From assembly GCA_031265965.1 (NCBI GenBank), contig JAISBX010000050.1:1-8344 (forward strand): a stretch of 8,344 nt of DNA, written 5' to 3'. The notes under the pieces were generated by a model. That model saw nothing but the letters and a program-made list of their open reading frames with translations, was not told the DNA's origin and ran no database searches. Source of the stretch: Oscillospiraceae bacterium (GTDB lineage: Bacteria; Bacillota_A; Clostridia; Oscillospirales; Oscillospiraceae). The translations under genes and the position numbers were made by a program. Below, in pieces: positions 6,234 to 8,344 of the stretch (within the stretch, counting starts at the first letter, position 1; every line of letters begins with the position of its first letter).

Positions 6234-6835
6234 CGCTCCAGCGCCTTTATCGACACCTCGAAGGCGGTGTGCTCCGAGCTTGTGCCGTCGGGTTCTGTTT
6301 TGGCGTATTTGCGGCTCTGGATCCTGCCCTCGAGTGAGACGGCGTCGCCGGCGGACAGCTCTGACGCGAGCTGCGCGGTGCGGTTCCACGCTATGCACGG
6401 TATGTAGTCGGAACGGCCGGAGTGCCGGGGCACGGCGAGCATAAGATCGCATATCGTGCTGCCGAGCGGCGTCTGTCTGAGGTTCGGTTTTTTGCACAGC
6501 GAGCCGGAGAGCGCGACGAGATTTTTGTCGGGGTTCTGCGAGAGGGACAACTGCCGGGCGAGCACCGTGATAACGAGCCGGCTGCCCGTTCCGCGGGTGT
6601 TGTTGAACGAGCGCAACTCGCCGGTCACGTCGACGTCGCGCCGCGCGAAATCCGCTATGTCGAGCGCCGATACGTCCGCGCCGCTCACAACGACGTTTAT
6701 CCGGTCCACCGCGCCAGAAAGCCGCGCGACGTTGAGCGGGAATATGTAAAAGCTCTCGCCGCCCCCATAGTGCGAGAAACGCGGTTCCTCGGCCGGAATG
6801 CCGTGAAGCTCGACGTAATTGGTAGTATTTTCCAA
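6227..6835 (-). CDS. SSB-like protein with two OB-fold domains
   Basis: The 202-residue protein contains two SSB-type OB folds. The first (about 6-95) has FYIFPLNVARLSGAVDRINVVV and ends in an FNNTRGTGSRLVITVLA strand pair. The second (about 104-200) has the classical SSB order LSGSLCKKPNLRQTPLG, then CDLMLAVPR, then YIPCIAWNRTAQLASEL and GDAVSLEGRIQSRKY. It should bind single-stranded DNA. It lacks the acidic C-terminal tip of replicative SSB and ends KALERE, so it is probably a secondary protein and not the main replication factor. The start is TTG at 6835 with AGGAG eight bases upstream. A leader of 81 bases separates it from the flavoprotein gene, and 150 bases separate it from ttcA, which has its own promoter. 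Job beyond ssDNA binding is unknown. Confidence 0.82.
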   Translation of the reverse strand: MENTTNYVELHGIPAEEPRFSHYGGGESFYIFPLNVARLSGAVDRINVVVSGADVSALDIADFARRDVDVTGELRSFNNTRGTGSRLVITVLARQLSLSQNPDKNLVALSGSLCKKPNLRQTPLGSTICDLMLAVPRHSGRSDYIPCIAWNRTAQLASELSAGDAVSLEGRIQSRKYAKTEPDGTSSEHTAFEVSIKALERE

Positions 6836-6843
6836 TATTGATT

Positions 6844-6848
6844 CTCCT
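6844..6848 (-). promoter_or_regulatory. Ribosome binding site deciding the TTG start of the SSB-like gene
   Basis: AGGAG on the minus strand lies eight bases before TTG at 6835. There is no ATG or GTG at a usable distance. Confidence 0.65.
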
Positions 6849-6880
6849 ATTCCGCGTGTTGCGTCGTGTACAGATAAAAT

Positions 6881-6904
6881 ATATTGTTCCGCGGAATAGA
6901 ATAT
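6881..6904. promoter_or_regulatory. Interrupted palindrome upstream of the SSB-like gene
   Basis: A perfect 10-base palindrome, TTCCGCGGAA (6887-6896), is flanked by ATATT (6881-6885) and AATAT (6900-6904). The TTCCGCG half also occurs, without its first T, near 6850-6856. The dyad lies between the end of the flavoprotein gene and the SSB-like start. It has almost no loop and only a weak T-rich tail on the minus strand, so an operator seems likelier than a terminator. I see no clear -35/-10 pair with it. Confidence 0.35.
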
Positions 6905-6916
6905 GAATGCGGAGCT

Positions 6917-7561
6917 TTATTTTGACAGCGCGGCGGACCCGAGGCGTTTTCCCATTTCAAACGCCGCCTTACAGTCGAGAGGGAACTGTTCGACGTGGCG
7001 TTTCTTCACCATGTCTACGTCGAACATCGTCGCCGCGTATTTCGAGTAGTCCTCAAACTGCTGCGTGTGATACGCCATGACGTATTCCGACTCGCCGATT
7101 ATGCGGGTCGTCGTATCCTTGAGCCCGCCGAAAAAATCGCTGTAAAACTCTCCGGGCGCGTTCATCGTGAACACCCAGCCGACTTGCGGGCGCTTGGGGT
7201 ACGTGGGAGTGCGCTCCTTGTTGTAGGTTATGCCGGGGAACAGGAAGCGCTCCAGAAACGAGCGAATCTCGCCGGTCACGTCGTTGAAATAGATAGGCGA
7301 GCCGATCAGCAGCACGTCGGCGTCTATGGCCTTTTCCAGAACCGGGGTCAGGCCGTCCCTCATGGCGCAGCGGGCGAATTTGCCCTCGTCGAGCAGCTTA
7401 CAGGAATGACAGCCCGTGCAGCCCTTGAAATCGACGTCGTACAGGTAGACGAGCTCTCCCGCGGCGTCAGGTACGCTCATAGCGCCGTCAAACGCGCTCC
7501 TCAGCATAGTCGCGGTATTGCGGCTTTTGTTAGCCGCCCCGCAGATCGCGAGAATATTCAT
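6917..7561 (-). CDS. Flavodoxin-fold NAD(P)H-dependent FMN reductase / iron-sulfur flavoprotein
   Basis: The 214-residue protein has the NADPH-dependent FMN reductase fold: an opening beta strand MNILAICG, an FMN phosphate loop with the pattern GAANKSRNTATM (8-19), and GSPIYF (87-92) contacting the flavin ring. Inserted between them are four cysteines in C-x2-C-x2-C-x10-C spacing (Cys48, 51, 54, 65), similar to the cluster motif of iron-sulfur flavoproteins, which bind 4Fe-4S and pass electrons between ferredoxin-like partners and FMN. The natural electron partner is unknown. ATG at 7561 has GAGGTG five bases upstream. A near-consensus promoter lies about 72 bases upstream, and its leader contains a GC-rich hairpin. 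Both neighbours have their own leaders, so it is probably transcribed alone or with weak read-through into the SSB-like gene. Confidence 0.87.
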   Translation of the reverse strand: MNILAICGAANKSRNTATMLRSAFDGAMSVPDAAGELVYLYDVDFKGCTGCHSCKLLDEGKFARCAMRDGLTPVLEKAIDADVLLIGSPIYFNDVTGEIRSFLERFLFPGITYNKERTPTYPKRPQVGWVFTMNAPGEFYSDFFGGLKDTTTRIIGESEYVMAYHTQQFEDYSKYAATMFDVDMVKKRHVEQFPLDCKAAFEMGKRLGSAALSK

Positions 7562-7587
7562 TGTGGCACCTCGTATGTAAATTGTTT

Positions 7588-7615
7588 CGTCGGCGCGGCG
7601 CCTGCCGCGCCGACG
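7588..7615 (-). promoter_or_regulatory. GC-rich 12-base-pair hairpin in the flavoprotein leader
   Basis: A stem of 12 perfect pairs (7588-7599 with 7604-7615) closes a four-base loop. It starts about 11 bases after the expected transcription start and ends 15 bases before the Shine-Dalgarno sequence. No T-run follows on either strand, so it is not a classical terminator. It could stabilise the mRNA 5' end, pause polymerase, or be a protein-binding dyad. Confidence 0.7.
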
Positions 7616-7632
7616 TGCCGTTTATCATTAAA

Positions 7633-7661
7633 ATTATACACCCGCGGACGGCTCAATACAA
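7633..7661 (-). promoter_or_regulatory. Strong sigma-A promoter for the flavoprotein gene
   Basis: TTGTAT (7661-7656), a 17-base spacer and a perfect TATAAT (7638-7633) on the minus strand. Transcription would start near 7626, giving a leader of about 65 bases that contains the hairpin. Confidence 0.7.
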
Positions 7662-7678
7662 CTTACGCACGCTCTATG

Positions 7679-7698
7679 TTATTATCACTTGATAATAA
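7679..7698. repeat. AT-rich inverted repeat
   Basis: TTATTATC (7679-7686) and GATAATAA (7691-7698) are perfect complements around a four-base ACTT. It lies just upstream of the flavoprotein promoter and about 120 bases upstream of the collagen-like promoter. It may be an operator for either; no T-run makes it a terminator. Confidence 0.4.
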
Positions 7699-7711
7699 GA
7701 TAAGTAGATAA

Positions 7712-7773
7712 AGTAAAAGCGACTCCCGCCAGAGGAGATGGTTGCATGTAAGTCGTACAACGCTGCATTTACT
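7712..7773. other. Possible folded element of unknown role
   Basis: AGTAAA (7712-7717) can pair with TTTACT (7768-7773), and the adjoining AGCG (7718-7721) with CGCT (7761-7764), leaving a three-base bulge. Inside, GTTG (7741-7744) and CAAC (7758-7761) can pair instead. These could form a branched RNA or DNA structure, but I match it to no known family and the promoters lie outside it, so it may be chance. Confidence 0.2.
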
Positions 7774-7820
7774 TTGACCGCCCACCTATGGAGATGAAGT
7801 TCCGCGCCATACGGCGCATA

Positions 7821-7850
7821 TTCACCCTCTTTTATGCTGCGGAGTATAAT
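7821..7850 (+). promoter_or_regulatory. Promoter for the collagen-like gene
   Basis: A perfect -10 TATAAT (7845-7850) is 18 bases from TTCACC (7821-7826), a 4-of-6 match to the -35. Transcription would begin near 7857. The overlapping GCATATT at 7816-7822 resembles a sigma-E -35, but no sigma-E -10 sits at the right distance. Confidence 0.5.
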
Positions 7851-7891
7851 GTAGAAGTATCTGCCTACACCGTTTTTGGGGGGAAAGAGCT

Positions 7892-8344
7892 TTGGATCGT
7901 TTGAATTGTACGTGCTGCTATAAGGAGCGGCGCGTTGGTATAAATTGTTGGTGTGGCTGCGAGGCCGTAGCTTGCTGCTGTCCGCCGGGTCCTCCGGGGC
8001 CGGCGGGCGAAGCGGGGCCTCCGGGGCCGCAGGGAGAGACCGGGCCGCAGGGCGACGTCGGTCCGCAGGGGCCGCAGGGCATTCCGGGGCCGGTGGGCGA
8101 TGAGGGTCCATCCGGGCCGCAGGGTCCACGGGGGGATGCCGGCCCCGCAGGGCCGACGGGACCAGAGGGCAGCGTAGGCCAGACCGGCCCGCAGGGCGAG
8201 CGCGGAGACCCAGGCCCCACTGGGTCGCAGGGAGACGCAGGAGTGCAAGGCGCCACAGGGCCACAGGGAGCAGCGGGCCCGCAAGGCCCCATAGGCGCGC
8301 AGGGGACAGTCGGAGAGCAAGGCCCCGCAGGGCCGCCGGGAGCA
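7892..8344 (+). CDS. Collagen-like surface protein with a cysteine-rich head, cut off by the window edge
   Basis: The frame runs 151 codons to the window edge without a stop. Residues 1-30 are cysteine-rich, with nine cysteines (6, 8, 9, 19, 21, 23, 28, 29, 30), including the triplet CCC directly before the repeats. Residues 31-150 are 40 unbroken Gly-X-Y triplets, with Pro frequent at X and Gln frequent at Y (PQG is the commonest triplet), which should form a collagen triple helix. Similar bacterial proteins such as BclA decorate spore exosporium or the cell surface, with a globular C-terminal domain that would lie off the window. No signal peptide is seen. The start is tentative: TTG at 7892 follows a run GGGGGGAAAG by several bases; TTG at 7901 is the alternative, and a stop lies in frame at 7847. 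The cysteines could cross-link the trimer or anchor it in a spore layer; that is inference. Confidence 0.8.
   Translation, partial: MDRLNCTCCYKERRVGINCWCGCEAVACCCPPGPPGPAGEAGPPGPQGETGPQGDVGPQGPQGIPGPVGDEGPSGPQGPRGDAGPAGPTGPEGSVGQTGPQGERGDPGPTGSQGDAGVQGATGPQGAAGPQGPIGAQGTVGEQGPAGPPGA

Larger units (their letters stand above)
7562..7891. other. Divergent noncoding region of 330 bases
   Basis: No gene is convincing here. The region holds a GC-rich hairpin (7588-7615) and a strong minus-strand promoter (7633-7661) for the flavoprotein, an AT-rich inverted repeat (7679-7698), a stretch that can fold on itself (7712-7773), a small GCGCC/GGCGC dyad (7804-7817), and a plus-strand promoter (7821-7850) for the collagen-like gene. 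No tRNA or riboswitch that I know is apparent. Confidence 0.6.

Noticed and set aside
7738..7797. Nineteen-codon peptide starting ATG at 7738
   Set aside because: GAGGAG directly abuts the ATG with no spacing, the product has no features, and it lies upstream of the collagen-like promoter.
7674..8292. Minus-strand Pro- and Cys-rich frames opposite the collagen-like gene
   Set aside because: They mirror the periodic GC-rich Gly-X-Y coding of the plus strand; the plus frame gives perfect collagen triplets with a promoter.
7983..8344. Short repeated GC-rich units as a CRISPR array or satellite
   Set aside because: The nine-base periodicity is that of Gly-X-Y codons; units vary in sequence and there are no spacers.

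Overview
The window reads as chromosome from an uncultured, fairly GC-rich member of the Clostridia (Bacillota). Two proteins belong to families I know almost only from that class (DUF4364 and DUF3842). The VanG-type ligase, the TtcA-like PP-loop protein, the MgtA/UgtP-like glycosyltransferase and the collagen-like protein also fit a gut Clostridia genome such as an Oscillospiraceae relative. This is inference from family recognition; no rRNA or other marker is present.

Layout. (1) Positions 1-983, minus strand: a HipA-like Ser/Thr kinase that runs off the left edge and is visibly lower in GC than its neighbours. (2) Positions 984-1142: a divergent promoter region with a perfect dyad inside the spacer of the HipA-side promoter. 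(3) Positions 1143-2728, plus: a VanG-type D-Ala-D-Ser (or D-Ala-D-Ala) ligase coupled by a 4-base ATGA overlap to a DUF4364 winged-helix-like protein. (4) Positions 2709-3134, minus: a DUF3842 protein overlapping the end of the DUF4364 gene tail-to-tail. (5) Positions 3207-4034, plus: uppP, undecaprenyl-diphosphatase, overlapping the end of the next gene tail-to-tail. (6) Positions 4013-7561, minus: a GT4 glycosyltransferase, a TtcA-like tRNA-thiolation protein, a two-OB-fold SSB-like protein and a flavodoxin-fold iron-sulfur flavoprotein. The glycosyltransferase and ttcA are 27 bases apart and look like one operon; the other two have their own leaders. (7) Positions 7562-7891: about 330 bases without a convincing gene, holding two divergent promoters and several inverted repeats. 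(8) Positions 7892-8344, plus: the start of a collagen-like protein with a cysteine-rich head and 40 unbroken Gly-X-Y triplets, running off the right edge.

The ligase, UppP and the GT4 enzyme all act on envelope precursors or envelope lipids, so the middle of the window is loosely a cell-envelope neighbourhood, though spread over several transcripts. The ligase has no vanT, vanXY or vanRS partner in view, so nothing here shows a glycopeptide-resistance cluster.

I did not find a clearly new multi-gene system. The points most worth a second look are the operator-like dyads in the HipA-side and ttcA promoters, the orphan HipA-like kinase, the VanG-type ligase coupled to DUF4364, the GC-rich hairpin in the flavoprotein leader, and the cysteine-headed collagen-like protein. 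Four of the nine genes use TTG or GTG starts, three with good Shine-Dalgarno sequences.
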